Assembly: GCF_037482405.1 (NCBI RefSeq)
Contig: NZ_JBBHZZ010000002.1
Coordinates: 124,001 to 188,000, forward strand
Source of the DNA: Pseudokineococcus marinus
GTDB taxonomy: Bacteria; Actinomycetota; Actinomycetes; Actinomycetales; Quadrisphaeraceae
Length of the DNA: 64,000 nucleotides
Direction of reading: 5' to 3'
Within the stretch, counting starts at the first letter, position 1. Each line of letters begins with the position of its first letter. Below are positions 25,109 through 32,692 of the stretch, one piece after another. The notes beneath the pieces are model-generated. The model was not told the DNA's origin and made no database searches. It saw only the letters and a list, made by a program, of their open reading frames with translations. The translations under genes were made by a program, and so were the position numbers.

Positions 25109-26949
25109 GACCGACCTCGCGCGAAGACGGCGCGGTAGCCCCGGCGGCGCACAGCCTCGGGCAGGAACCGGTACCCGCCCCGCACGGCGACGTTGCGCGC
25201 GAAGACGAGCGGCCCGGTGAAGCCCTCGTGGAGCAGCTCGCGCTGCAGGCGCAGCTCCGCGAGGGCGAGGCGGGCGCCGCCGCGGCGCGCGTACGAGCCG
25301 GCGTCGACGCGGTAGAGGACGAGCGGGTCGGGGACGTTGGCGGTGCGGGCCCCCGCCGCGACCATGCGCGCGAAGAGCCAGTAGTCCTCGAGCAGCGGCA
25401 GATCGCGGTAGCCGCCGGCGGCGTCGACGGCCGAGCGCCGGTACACGACCGTGGGGTGGTTGAACGGGCTGTGGAAGCGGGCGCGGGCCGTGATGGCGGC
25501 GTGGTCCAGCGGCGGCGTGCGCCGGGCGACGACGCGCTCCTCCCCCTCGGCCGTGCCCTCGAGCTCGGCGAGCCCCGAGCCCACGAGGTCGGCCCCCGCC
25601 TCGAGCAGGGGCAGCTGGCGCGCGAAGCGCTCGGGCAGGCAGACGTCGTCGGCGTCCATGCGCGCGACGACGTCGTGCCGGCAGGCCGCCAGGCCGTCGC
25701 GCAGGGCAGCCGCCAGCCCCCCGTTGACCGGGCGCCGCACGACGCGCACGGGCACCGGGCTCCCGGCCACGAGCGCGTCGACGGCGGTGGCGAGCGCGGC
25801 GTCCACGGGGCCGTCCTGCACGAGGACCACCTCGTCCGGGCGCCGGTGCTGGTCGTGGACGGCCGAGGTGAAGGCGCGGCGCAGCAGGTCCGCGCGGTCG
25901 GCGCGGTAGTACGGCAGGAGGAGGGAGAAGGGCAGCGGCCCGTCGGCCGGCGGCGCGCCCCCCGCCGACGGGGAGCCGGGACGGACCGGCGCGAGGGACC
26001 GCGCCGATGCGGGTGCTCCGGCGGCCGCCAGCACCTCGGCGGTCGAGCGCGGCGCGGTGAGCAGCCCGTCGCGCAGCCCCCGCAGCCCGGCGGCGAGCAG
26101 GACGCCGCGCCTCCGGCTGCCCCGCCACGTGCGCGCCCAACGGCGCAGGGTCGAGGCGCCGTAGAGCGCCTTCTCCCACGGCGCGAGGCCGCGGCTGCGG
26201 CCGAAGAGCCAGAGCTTGTTGCGGACCTCGACGTAGAAGCGCTCCCCCGGGTCGGCGGCCGTGTCGCCGAAGACGCGCGTGCGGTGCTCGACGACGCTGC
26301 GCCGGCTCGCCAGGCCGCGGCGGCCGCGCAGCACGCGGGTCGTGAACTCGAAGTCGTCGTTCCACAGGAAGTAGGCCGCGAGCGGCAGGCCCACCTCGCG
26401 GACCCGCTCCGCGCGCACGAGGACCGAGACGAAGGAGGCCGACCGCACCGGCACCGCGTCGGCGCGGGCGGCGGCGGCGCGCTCCGCCCGGGAGGCTCCC
26501 GGTCTCGGCCGCGGCGTGTTCATCGGGTGCTCGCGCCCGTCCGTCCACAGCACGCGGCTCGCGACGAGGTCGACGCGCTCCCCGGCTCTTCCGCCCGACG
26601 TCCCCCCGGTCGTCGTGCAGGCCAGCAGCTCCCGCAGCGCCGTCGGCGAGGGCACCGTGTCGTCGTCGAGGAGCCACACCCACCCGGCGTCGTGGGCCGA
26701 CAGCGCCCGCGCGACGCCCGCGGCGAAGCCGCCCGCGCCGCCGGTGTTGACGGGGAGCTCGACGAGGTCGGCCCCCGGGTGCTCGGCGCGCACCCACGCC
26801 GCCGTCCCGTCGGTGCTGGCGTTGTCGACCACGACGACGGCGTCGACGCGCCGGTCCTGGGCCAGCACGGCCGGCAGCGCCTCGCGCAGCAGGGCCAGCC
26901 GGTCGTACGTCACGACGACGGCGACGACCCTGCCCTCGCCCGCGCGCAC
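25105..26949 (-). CDS. Two-domain GT2 glycosyltransferase (GlfT-like + AmsE-like)
   Basis: 614 residues. Domain one (~8-330) has VVAVVVTYDRLALL, VVVDNASTDG, LPVNTGGAGGFAAG and LLDDDTVP (Asp95-97), with YFLWNDDFEFTTR further on. The NTGGAGGF and WNDD-x-E motifs are those of galactofuranosyl- and rhamnosyl-transferases. Domain two (~345-580) is an independent GT2: FSLLLPYYRADRADLLRRA, VLVQDGPVD, RMDADDVCLPERF and a NHPTVVYRRSAV block. One polypeptide may therefore add two successive sugars. The GTG start is set by TACGGT 6 nt upstream. It forms an operon with the epimerase. Confidence 0.85.
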   Translation of the reverse strand: MRAGEGRVVAVVVTYDRLALLREALPAVLAQDRRVDAVVVVDNASTDGTAAWVRAEHPGADLVELPVNTGGAGGFAAGVARALSAHDAGWVWLLDDDTVPSPTALRELLACTTTGGTSGGRAGERVDLVASRVLWTDGREHPMNTPRPRPGASRAERAAAARADAVPVRSASFVSVLVRAERVREVGLPLAAYFLWNDDFEFTTRVLRGRRGLASRRSVVEHRTRVFGDTAADPGERFYVEVRNKLWLFGRSRGLAPWEKALYGASTLRRWARTWRGSRRRGVLLAAGLRGLRDGLLTAPRSTAEVLAAAGAPASARSLAPVRPGSPSAGGAPPADGPLPFSLLLPYYRADRADLLRRAFTSAVHDQHRRPDEVVLVQDGPVDAALATAVDALVAGSPVPVRVVRRPVNGGLAAALRDGLAACRHDVVARMDADDVCLPERFARQLPLLEAGADLVGSGLAELEGTAEGEERVVARRTPPLDHAAITARARFHSPFNHPTVVYRRSAVDAAGGYRDLPLLEDYWLFARMVAAGARTANVPDPLVLYRVDAGSYARRGGARLALAELRLQRELLHEGFTGPLVFARNVAVRGGYRFLPEAVRRRGYRAVFARGRS

Positions 26950-26955
26950 CCCCCG

Positions 26956-26961
26956 ACCGTA
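26956..26961 (-). promoter_or_regulatory. -10 box (TACGGT) of the double GT2 gene, leaderless layout
   Basis: TACGGT on the minus strand followed by 6 nt and GTG 26949. Confidence 0.5.
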
Positions 26962-27031
26962 GACGCTCCGGGGGTCGCCGCCGGGGCGCGACGCCCCGGT
27001 GCGGCACCGGCCGGCGCCCAGGAGCGCGCCG

Positions 27032-27037
27032 TATCCT
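27032..27037 (+). promoter_or_regulatory. -10 box (TATCCT) of LCP gene, leaderless layout
   Basis: TATCCT then 7 nt then ATG 27045. Transcription would start at or next to the A of the ATG. Confidence 0.55.
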
Positions 27038-27044
27038 CCCGCGC

Positions 27045-28379
27045 ATGCCGAGCCAGCCCGACCCCCGGCGGGGCGCGCCCGCCGGCGGCGACGAGCCGCG
27101 CTGGGGGCCCGCGACGACCTACCGCGCCCGCCCCCGCCTGCGCGGTGGTGACGGCTCCCTCCCGCCCGCGCCGGACCGGTCGCGGGAGGGCCGGGCGCCC
27201 GAGGAGCGCGGTGGCCAGGAGTCCAGGGGCCAGGAGTCCAGGAGCCAGGAGCGCAGGGGCCACGAGCGCGCCGCCGAGGGCACGACGTACGGGCGCCCCC
27301 GCCCCTCGAGCCACCGCCCCTCGAACCACCGCCCCCCGGACCACGGCCCCGCGAGCCGCCGGTCCCCCGGCGCGTCCCCGGCCGCGCCCCCGTCGGCGCG
27401 GCGGCCCTCCTCGGCGGTGCGCCGCCGGCGGGCCGTCGTGGGCGTCGTCGCCCTCCTCGCCGTCGCGCTCGTCGCGTACCCGGTGGCGCTCGGCCTCACG
27501 GCGCTGGGCGCGCTCGGCCGCGTCGACGCCCTGGGCGCCTCGGCCGTCGAGGACACCCCGGGCAGCACCTACCTGCTCGTGGGCTCGGACAGCCGCGAGG
27601 GCACCGACATCGGGGGGGACGCCGAAGGCGCCCGCACCGACTCGATCCTCCTGCTCCACGTGCCCGACGGCAGCGGCCCGAGCGTGCTCGTGAGCCTTCC
27701 CCGCGACTCCTACGTCGAGGTGCCGGGCTACTACGAGACGAAGATCAACGCCGCGTACTCCCTCGGGGGGGCGCCGCTGCTCGTCGACACCGTCGAGCTG
27801 GCCACGGGGCTGAAGGTCGACGACTACGTCGAGACGGGCTTCGAGGGCTTCGCCGACGTCGTCGACGCCGTCGGCGGGGTCGAGATGTGCCCGCCGACCG
27901 CCATCGTCGACCCGCGGGCCGACCTCGACATCCCGGCCGGCTGCCAGGAGATGGGCGGCCTCACGGCCCTCGGCTACGCCCGGACCCGCTACGAGGACCC
28001 CCGCGGCGACCTCGGCCGGGCCGACCGCCAGCGCGAGCTCATGGCGGCCATCGCCGCCGAGGGCACCTCGCCGGGGCTGCTGCTCAACCCCTTCCGCGCC
28101 TTCCCCACCGCCGCGGCCGGCGGGTCCGCCCTCACGGTCGACGAGTCCACCGGCCTCGGCGACCTCGTCACCTTCGCCCGCGGCATGCGCGCCGCCTCGT
28201 CGGCGGACGGGGTCTCGATGACGGTGCCCGTGGCGGCGACCGACCGGGTCACGAACTCCGGGCAGGTCGTCGACTGGGACGAGGAGCAGGCGGACGCCCT
28301 GTGGTCGGCGCTGCGCGCGGACGACACCGAGGCGGTCCGAGCCCTCGCCGACGCGCAGGCGGCCGCGCTCGGGGGCTGA
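27045..28379 (+). CDS. LCP (LytR-CpsA-Psr) family glycan-wall ligase
   Basis: 444 residues. The cytosolic N-terminus (1-125) is long and disordered, with direct repeats such as QESRG/QESRS/QERRG and SNHRPP/DHGP. One membrane helix follows at ~130-155. The extracellular LCP domain begins at YLLVGSDSREG (177-187), with RTDSILLLHV, VSLPRDSYVEVP, KINAAYSLGG, VDAVGGVEMCPP, LTALGYARTRYEDPRGDLGRADRQRE and the expected Asp/Arg cluster. LCP enzymes transfer lipid-linked glycans to peptidoglycan C6-OH. At the end of the glycan locus it is the likely wall attachment step for the polymer exported by the ABC pair. Confidence 0.92.
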   Translation: MPSQPDPRRGAPAGGDEPRWGPATTYRARPRLRGGDGSLPPAPDRSREGRAPEERGGQESRGQESRSQERRGHERAAEGTTYGRPRPSSHRPSNHRPPDHGPASRRSPGASPAAPPSARRPSSAVRRRRAVVGVVALLAVALVAYPVALGLTALGALGRVDALGASAVEDTPGSTYLLVGSDSREGTDIGGDAEGARTDSILLLHVPDGSGPSVLVSLPRDSYVEVPGYYETKINAAYSLGGAPLLVDTVELATGLKVDDYVETGFEGFADVVDAVGGVEMCPPTAIVDPRADLDIPAGCQEMGGLTALGYARTRYEDPRGDLGRADRQRELMAAIAAEGTSPGLLLNPFRAFPTAAAGGSALTVDESTGLGDLVTFARGMRAASSADGVSMTVPVAATDRVTNSGQVVDWDEEQADALWSALRADDTEAVRALADAQAAALGG

Positions 28380-28381
28380 GC

Positions 28382-28400
28382 CGCGGCGGACGACGCCGCG
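28382..28400. terminator. Hairpin between convergent genes
   Basis: CGCGGCG, 5-nt loop GACGA, CGCCGCG. It starts 3 bp after the LCP stop and ends 10 bp before the end of the minus-strand gene. Confidence 0.5.
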
Positions 28401-28409
28401 CCGGGGCCG

Positions 28410-28685
28410 TCAGCGCTCCAGCGTCGTCAGCCGCGCGTCGACGGCACCGAGGGACGCGCGCACCGCCGTCATCTGCTCCTCGACGCCGCCCACGCGCTCC
28501 TCCAGCCGCTCGACGCGACGGTCGACGCCGTCGAAGCGGCGGTCCACGACGTCGAAGCGCCCGGTCATGTCGGCGCGCAGGTCCGTCAGCCGGCTCCCGA
28601 GCACCCCGACGACGGCGAGCACGGCGGTCAGCGCGACGGCGAAGCCGCCGATCATCGCGGTGACGAGGAGCGACGTGGGCACCAC
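28410..28685 (-). CDS. Small membrane-anchored coiled-coil protein, unknown function
   Basis: 91 residues. One N-terminal membrane helix (SLLVTAMIGGFAVALTAVLAVVGVLG) is followed by a heptad-rich helix (LTDLRADMTGRFDVVDRRFD, then VERLEERVGGVEEQMTAV). The D-x-x-x-R-F/V-D repeats resemble the hemolysin-XhlA/DUF1640-like coiled coils of small phage and actinobacterial proteins, without clear family membership. GTG 28685 is chosen because TAGCCT lies 6 nt upstream; a second GTG follows directly. No functional link to neighbours is visible. Confidence 0.7.
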   Translation of the reverse strand: MVPTSLLVTAMIGGFAVALTAVLAVVGVLGSRLTDLRADMTGRFDVVDRRFDGVDRRVERLEERVGGVEEQMTAVRASLGAVDARLTTLER

Positions 28686-28691
28686 GTGCCG

Positions 28692-28697
28692 AGGCTA
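28692..28697 (-). promoter_or_regulatory. -10 box (TAGCCT) of small coiled-coil gene, leaderless layout
   Basis: TAGCCT on the minus strand, 6 nt before GTG 28685. Confidence 0.5.
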
Positions 28698-28768
28698 GGG
28701 CGCGCTCGGCACCCGAGGTGCCGTCCGTCCACAGCGCCCTCCGGGCGCCGTCGACGCCGTCGGCGACG

Positions 28769-28774
28769 CACCAT
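28769..28774 (+). promoter_or_regulatory. -10 box (CACCAT) of CoA-binding gene, leaderless layout
   Basis: CACCAT, 6 nt before ATG 28781. It matches the [T/C]ANNNT pattern found at other starts here. Confidence 0.4.
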
Positions 28775-28780
28775 GGCGGC

Positions 28781-29215
28781 ATGACCTCCACGCCCCACAC
28801 CAACGACCCCGACGTCGTCCGCCGCCTGCTCACCGAGCCGGGCCGGTGGGCGGTGGTCGGGCTGTCCGACAACACCGACCGGCCGGCGTACGGCGTCGCC
28901 CGCTTCCTCCAGGAGCGGCTCGGCGCGGAGGTCGTGCCGGTGCACCCGCGGGCGGTCGACGTCCACGGCGAGCACGGCTTCCCCGACCTCGCCACGGCGG
29001 ACCGGCACGGGCCGCTCGACGTCGTCGACTGCTTCGTCAACTCCTCGCGCGTCGGCGCGGTCGTCGACGAGGCCATCCGTCTCGGCGCGCACGCGGTGTG
29101 GATGCAGCTCGGCGTCGTCGACGAGGAGGCCGCGGCCCGCGCCCGCGCGGCCGGGCTCGACGTCGTCATGGACGCCTGCCCGGCGATCGAGGCGCCGCGG
29201 CTCGGCCTGGTCTGA
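28781..29215 (+). CDS. CoA-binding protein (YccU/YmfD-like Rossmann fold)
   Basis: 144 residues from ATG 28781; the longer in-frame GTG start is disfavoured. The CoA_binding fold is recognisable from WAVVGLSDNTDRPAYGVARFL, then VVPVHPRAVDVHGEHGFPDL, VDCFVNSSRVGAVVDEAI, GAHAVWMQLGVVDEEAA and MDACPAIEAPRLGL. This small single-domain family binds CoA in structural studies but has no firm pathway. It is convergent with purE. Function beyond CoA binding is not inferable. Confidence 0.88.
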   Translation: MTSTPHTNDPDVVRRLLTEPGRWAVVGLSDNTDRPAYGVARFLQERLGAEVVPVHPRAVDVHGEHGFPDLATADRHGPLDVVDCFVNSSRVGAVVDEAIRLGAHAVWMQLGVVDEEAAARARAAGLDVVMDACPAIEAPRLGLV

Positions 29216-29217
29216 GG

Positions 29218-29237
29218 GCCGCCGCGGGCGCGGCGGC
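29218..29237. terminator. GC hairpin between convergent CoA-binding gene and purE
   Basis: GCCGCCGCG / CGCGGCGGC, a 9-bp inverted repeat with 2 central bases (effective 8-bp stem, 4-nt loop), 3 bp after the stop at 29215. Confidence 0.55.
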
Positions 29238-29243
29238 ACGCGG

Positions 29244-29792
29244 TCAGGCGCCGGCGACCCGCTCCCGCAGCGCGGCGCCCTTCGCCTCGGCGGCGGCGCG
29301 CAGCCCGTCCTGGAAGCGCGCCATCCGCGCGCGCAGGTCGGCCCCGCGCCCGTCGTCGCCCGCCGCCAGGACGCGGACGGCGAGCAGCCCGGCGTTGCGC
29401 GCGCCGCCGACGGAGACCGTGGCCACGGGCACGCCCGCGGGCATCTGCACGATGGACAGCAGCGAGTCCATGCCGTCGAGGTGGGCCAGCGGCACCGGCA
29501 CCCCCACGACGGGCAGCGGCGTCAGCGCCGCCAGCATCCCCGGCAGGTGCGCCGCTCCCCCGGCGCCGGCCACGAGGGCCCGCAGCCCCCGGTCGGCGGC
29601 GGTGCGGCCGTAGTCGACCATCCGCTCGGGCATCCGGTGGGCGGACACGACGTCCACGGCGTGCGGGACGGCGAACTCGGACAGGGCGGTCGAGACCGCC
29701 TCCATGACGCGCCAGTCGGAGTCCGAGCCCATGACGACGCCGACGAGCGGGTCGCCGTCGCCGACGACGGCGCCGAGCGGGCCCTCACTCAT
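29244..29792 (-). CDS. purE: N5-carboxyaminoimidazole ribonucleotide mutase PurE
   Basis: 182 residues. VGVVMGSDSDWRVME, the active-site VSAHRMPERM with its His, GLRALVAGAGGAAHLPGM, LDGMDSLLSIVQMPAGVPVATVSVG and GARNAGLLAVRVLA define class I PurE. It converts N5-CAIR to CAIR in purine synthesis. It overlaps purK by 8 bp, so the two consecutive steps are translationally coupled. Confidence 0.96.
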   Translation of the reverse strand: MSEGPLGAVVGDGDPLVGVVMGSDSDWRVMEAVSTALSEFAVPHAVDVVSAHRMPERMVDYGRTAADRGLRALVAGAGGAAHLPGMLAALTPLPVVGVPVPLAHLDGMDSLLSIVQMPAGVPVATVSVGGARNAGLLAVRVLAAGDDGRGADLRARMARFQDGLRAAAEAKGAALRERVAGA

Positions 29793-31038
29793 CGATGTCC
29801 CCCGCGACGAAGGCGGCGGCGTGCCGCGCCCGGGAGCGCACGTCCTCGAGGTCGTCGCCCCACGCGGTGACGTGCCCGAGCTTGCGCCCGGGGCGCGGGC
29901 CCTTGCCGTACAGGTGCACCTTGACCTCCGGGTCGCGCGCCATGACGTGCAGGTAGGAGCGGTACATCGCCTCCGGTTCCTCCGCCGCGCGGTCCGCGCG
30001 GGAGGAGCCGAGGACGTTGGCCATCACCGTCCAGCGGGCCCGCGCGCGCGGCGAGCCCAGCGGCAGGTCGAGCACCGCCCGCAGGTGCTGCTCGAACTGC
30101 GACGTCGCCGCGCCGTCCTGCGTCCAGTGGCCCGAGTTGTGGGGCCGCATGGCGAGCTCGTTGACCAGGACGCGGCCGTCCGCCGTCTCGAAGCACTCGA
30201 CGGCCAGCACGCCCGTGACGCCGAGCTCGCCGGCGACGCGCAGCGCCGTCCCCACGACCTCCGCGGCGAGGTCCTCGTCGAGACCGGGCGCGGGAGCGGT
30301 CACCTCGCTGCAGACGCCGCCGACCTGCACGGTCTCGACCACGGGCCACGCCGAGGCCTGCCCGCTGGGGCTGCGGGCGACGAGGACGGCGAGCTCGCGG
30401 ACGAAGGGGACGGCCTCCTCGACGAGGAGGGGTCCGTCGGCGGCGTCGAACCAGTCCTGCGCGGCCCGGGCGGCGGCCGCGTCGTCGAGGACGCGCACCC
30501 CCTTGCCGTCGTAGCCGCCGCGCGGCGTCTTGAGGACGACCGGCCAGCCCCCCTCGCCGTCGTTCTCGCCGTCGCCGAAGGCCACGAGCGCGTCGACGTC
30601 GTCGACGGGCGCCCACCGCGGGCACGGGACGCCCAGGTCGGTGAGGCGGCGGCGCATGACGAGCTTGTCCTGGGCGTGCACGAGCGCGGCCGGCCCCGGG
30701 CGCACGGCGACGCCGTCGGCCTCGAGGGCGCGCAGGTGCTCGGTCGGCACGTGCTCGTGGTCGAAGGTCAGCGCGGCCGCGCCGTCCGCGACCGAGCGCA
30801 GCGCGGCGAGGTCGGTGTGGGCGCCCAGGCGCACGTCGGGGACGGCGAGGGCGGCGCTCTCCGCCGCGGAGGTCGCGAGGACCCGCAGGCCGACGCCGAG
30901 CTCGACGGCGGCCGGCTGCATCATCCGCGCCAGCTGCCCGCCGCCGACGACGGCGACCACGGGGAAGCCTGGACCCGCGCCCGTGCGGGTCCCGGCCGCC
31001 GCCGGTGCGGCGTCGGCGGGGGTCGCCGCGGCGCTCAC
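29785..31038 (-). CDS. purK: 5-(carboxyamino)imidazole ribonucleotide synthase PurK
   Basis: 417 residues from GTG 31038. An ATP-grasp enzyme: VVAVVGGGQLARMM at the N-terminus, TFDHEHVPTEHL, WPVVLKTPRGGYDGKGV, LLVEEAVPFVRELAVLVARS, VTGVLAVECF and ELAMRPHNSGHWTQDGA. It makes N5-CAIR from AIR, bicarbonate and ATP. The ~15 residues before the core are Ala/Pro-rich, so the start is uncertain; longer in-frame starts reach 31158. It is followed by purE and divergent from GtrA, a common actinobacterial arrangement. Confidence 0.95.
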   Translation of the reverse strand: MSAAATPADAAPAAAGTRTGAGPGFPVVAVVGGGQLARMMQPAAVELGVGLRVLATSAAESAALAVPDVRLGAHTDLAALRSVADGAAALTFDHEHVPTEHLRALEADGVAVRPGPAALVHAQDKLVMRRRLTDLGVPCPRWAPVDDVDALVAFGDGENDGEGGWPVVLKTPRGGYDGKGVRVLDDAAAARAAQDWFDAADGPLLVEEAVPFVRELAVLVARSPSGQASAWPVVETVQVGGVCSEVTAPAPGLDEDLAAEVVGTALRVAGELGVTGVLAVECFETADGRVLVNELAMRPHNSGHWTQDGAATSQFEQHLRAVLDLPLGSPRARARWTVMANVLGSSRADRAAEEPEAMYRSYLHVMARDPEVKVHLYGKGPRPGRKLGHVTAWGDDLEDVRSRARHAAAFVAGDIDE

Positions 31039-31127
31039 GGGCGGGTCCCGACGGGCGGACGGCCCCGGCGGGCGGACCCGTGCGGGGACCGGCGGTGCGG
31101 GCGGCAGCGGGAGGGGCGCACGCGCGG

Positions 31128-31133
31128 AGGCTA
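31128..31133 (-). promoter_or_regulatory. -10 box (TAGCCT) upstream of purK
   Basis: TAGCCT on the minus strand about 90 nt before GTG 31038. The GTG exactly 6 nt downstream (31121) is out of frame with purK, so a leadered purK transcript is more likely. The 287-bp gap to gtrA otherwise holds only GC-rich spacer. Confidence 0.35.
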
Positions 31134-31240
31134 CCGACGGCGGACGCGTCCGACCCACGGCGCCTCCCCGCCCGCCTCCTCACCCCTCCCGGCCCGCAGC
31201 CGGGCGCCCCGGGCGGTCGGGGGCGTCCCGGAGGCGCAGG

Positions 31241-31246
31241 TAGGTT
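31241..31246 (+). promoter_or_regulatory. -10 box (TAGGTT) upstream of gtrA-like gene
   Basis: TAGGTT, 78 bp before the GTG at 31325. Confidence 0.35.
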
Positions 31247-31324
31247 CGGGCCACGGCCGCTGCCCGGCCGCGCGCACCGGGGCGTGCGGGGTGTCGAGGG
31301 TGCGGGCCGGAGGGGACGAGAGCG

Positions 31325-31936
31325 GTGGCGTCAGGAGAGCCGGCCCCGGCGGGGAGCCGCTGGCGGAGCGCGCTGCGCCGCCGCCCGCGCCACGTGGGCG
31401 AGGAGGTGTGGCGCTTCCTCCTGGTCGGCGGCGCCGGCTTCGTCGTGGACGTCGGCGTCTTCACCCTGCTGCGGACCTCGGCCCTCGGGCTGCTCGAGGA
31501 CCGGCCCCTCACCGCCAAGGTCGTCTCGACCGTCGTCGCGACGGCGGTCACGTGGCTCGGCAACCGGTGGTGGACCTGGGGCCACCGCACCACGGGCTCC
31601 ACGCGGCGCGAGCTCCTCCTCTTCCTGGCCGTGAACGCCGGCGGCACCGGCATCGCGCTGGCGTGCCTCGCCGTCTCGCACTACGTCCTCGGGCTCACCA
31701 GCGTGCTGGCCGACAACGTGTCCGCCAACGGCGTGGGCCTCGTCCTCGGCACGGCCTTCCGCTTCGTCGCCTACCGGGCGCTCGTCTTCCGCGACGTCCC
31801 GGGGCGCCGGCCACCGCCCGTCCCGCCGTCGGAGGCCCTGCTCGTGCCGGGGCCGCACCGGACGGATCTCCACCGGACGGAGCTCCACCGCCCGGGGCCC
31901 GGGCGCAGCGGTGCCGAGCCGGGCGGCGCCGCGTGA
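31325..31936 (+). CDS. GtrA family membrane protein (flippase-like)
   Basis: 203 residues from GTG 31325. Four hydrophobic segments are seen, with the GtrA signature WRFLLVGGAGFVVDVGVFTLL, then AVTWLGNRWWTW, ELLLFLAVNAGGTGIALA and GLVLGTAFRFVAYRALVF. The last ~45 residues are Pro/His-rich with the repeat HRTDLHRTELHRPG. GtrA proteins are thought to flip polyprenyl-phosphate-linked sugars or help in their transfer. The next gene, a polyprenol-phosphate sugar synthase, overlaps as GTGA, which fits that partnership. Confidence 0.9.
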   Translation: MASGEPAPAGSRWRSALRRRPRHVGEEVWRFLLVGGAGFVVDVGVFTLLRTSALGLLEDRPLTAKVVSTVVATAVTWLGNRWWTWGHRTTGSTRRELLLFLAVNAGGTGIALACLAVSHYVLGLTSVLADNVSANGVGLVLGTAFRFVAYRALVFRDVPGRRPPPVPPSEALLVPGPHRTDLHRTELHRPGPGRSGAEPGGAA

Positions 31937-32679
31937 GGGCCGTCGTCGTCGTGCCCGTCTACGACGAGGCCGCCACGCTCGGAGCGCTCCTCGACGCCGT
32001 CCTCGCCGCCGCGCCGGGCGCGGACGTCCTCGTCGTCGACGACGCGAGCCCCGACGGCAGCGGCGACCTCGTCGCCGCCCGGCCCGAGCCGCGCGTGCAC
32101 CTGCTGCGCCGCGCGGGCAAGGACGGGCTCGGCGCCGCCTACCGCGCCGGCTTCGCCTGGGCCCGCGAGCGCGGGTACGACGTCGTCGTCGAGATGGACG
32201 CCGACCTGTCCCACCCGGCCGACCGCCTGCCGGCCCTGCTCGACGCCGTGGGCCCGGGCGGCGCCGACCTCGCCATCGGCTCGCGGTACGTGCGCGGGGG
32301 CGGCACGCGGGGCTGGCCGCGCCGTCGGCAGCTGCTCTCCCGCGGGGGCAACGCCTACATCCGCGTGGCGCTGCGCCTCGGGGTGCGCGACGCCACCGCC
32401 GGCTTCCGCGCGTTCCGCGCCGAGCTGCTCGAGCGCGTCGGCGTCGCGGGCATGCGCTCCACGGGCTACTGCTTCCAGGTGGAGACCACCCTGCGGGCGG
32501 TCCGCGAGGGCGCCCGCGTGGTGGAGGTGCCCATCACCTTCGTCGAGCGCGCCGCCGGCCGCTCGAAGATGGGGCCCGCCATCGTCGGCGAGGCCGTCGT
32601 CCGCGTGACGTGGTGGGCCGTCCTCGACCTCGTGCGCCGCCTGCCCCGCCGGCAGCACCACCGTCCGGGGCGCCGCTGA
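31933..32679 (+). CDS. Polyprenol monophosphomannose synthase-like GT2
   Basis: 248 residues, start overlapping the gtrA stop. VVVVPVYDEAATLGALLDAV, VVDDASPDGSGD, GLGAAYRAGFAWA, MDADLSHPADRLPALL, AIGSRYVRGG, GNAYIRVALRLGVRDATAGFRAF, TGYCFQVE and VPITFVERAAGRSKM match the dolichol-phosphate mannose synthase family closely. It lacks C-terminal membrane helices, as in actinobacterial Ppm1 catalytic domains, and probably makes polyprenyl-phosphate-mannose (or glucose) as membrane sugar donor. GtrA would handle translocation. Confidence 0.9.
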   Translation: MRAVVVVPVYDEAATLGALLDAVLAAAPGADVLVVDDASPDGSGDLVAARPEPRVHLLRRAGKDGLGAAYRAGFAWARERGYDVVVEMDADLSHPADRLPALLDAVGPGGADLAIGSRYVRGGGTRGWPRRRQLLSRGGNAYIRVALRLGVRDATAGFRAFRAELLERVGVAGMRSTGYCFQVETTLRAVREGARVVEVPITFVERAAGRSKMGPAIVGEAVVRVTWWAVLDLVRRLPRRQHHRPGRR

Positions 32680-32692
32680 GGGTGGCCCTCAG
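32676..32692. terminator. Compact hairpin containing both convergent stop codons
   Basis: CTGAGGG, 3 nt (TGG), CCCTCAG. The TGA of the GT2 gene and the TCA (stop) of the cyclase gene lie in opposite arms. The intergenic space is only 9 bp. Confidence 0.4.

Noticed and set aside
4494..28379. Surface-glycan locus as a recent genomic island
   Set aside because: No integrase, transposase, tRNA or visible base-composition change at the borders; only the accessory nature of the genes suggests transfer.
31119..31121. GTG 6 nt after TAGCCT as a leaderless purK start
   Set aside because: It is out of frame with purK.
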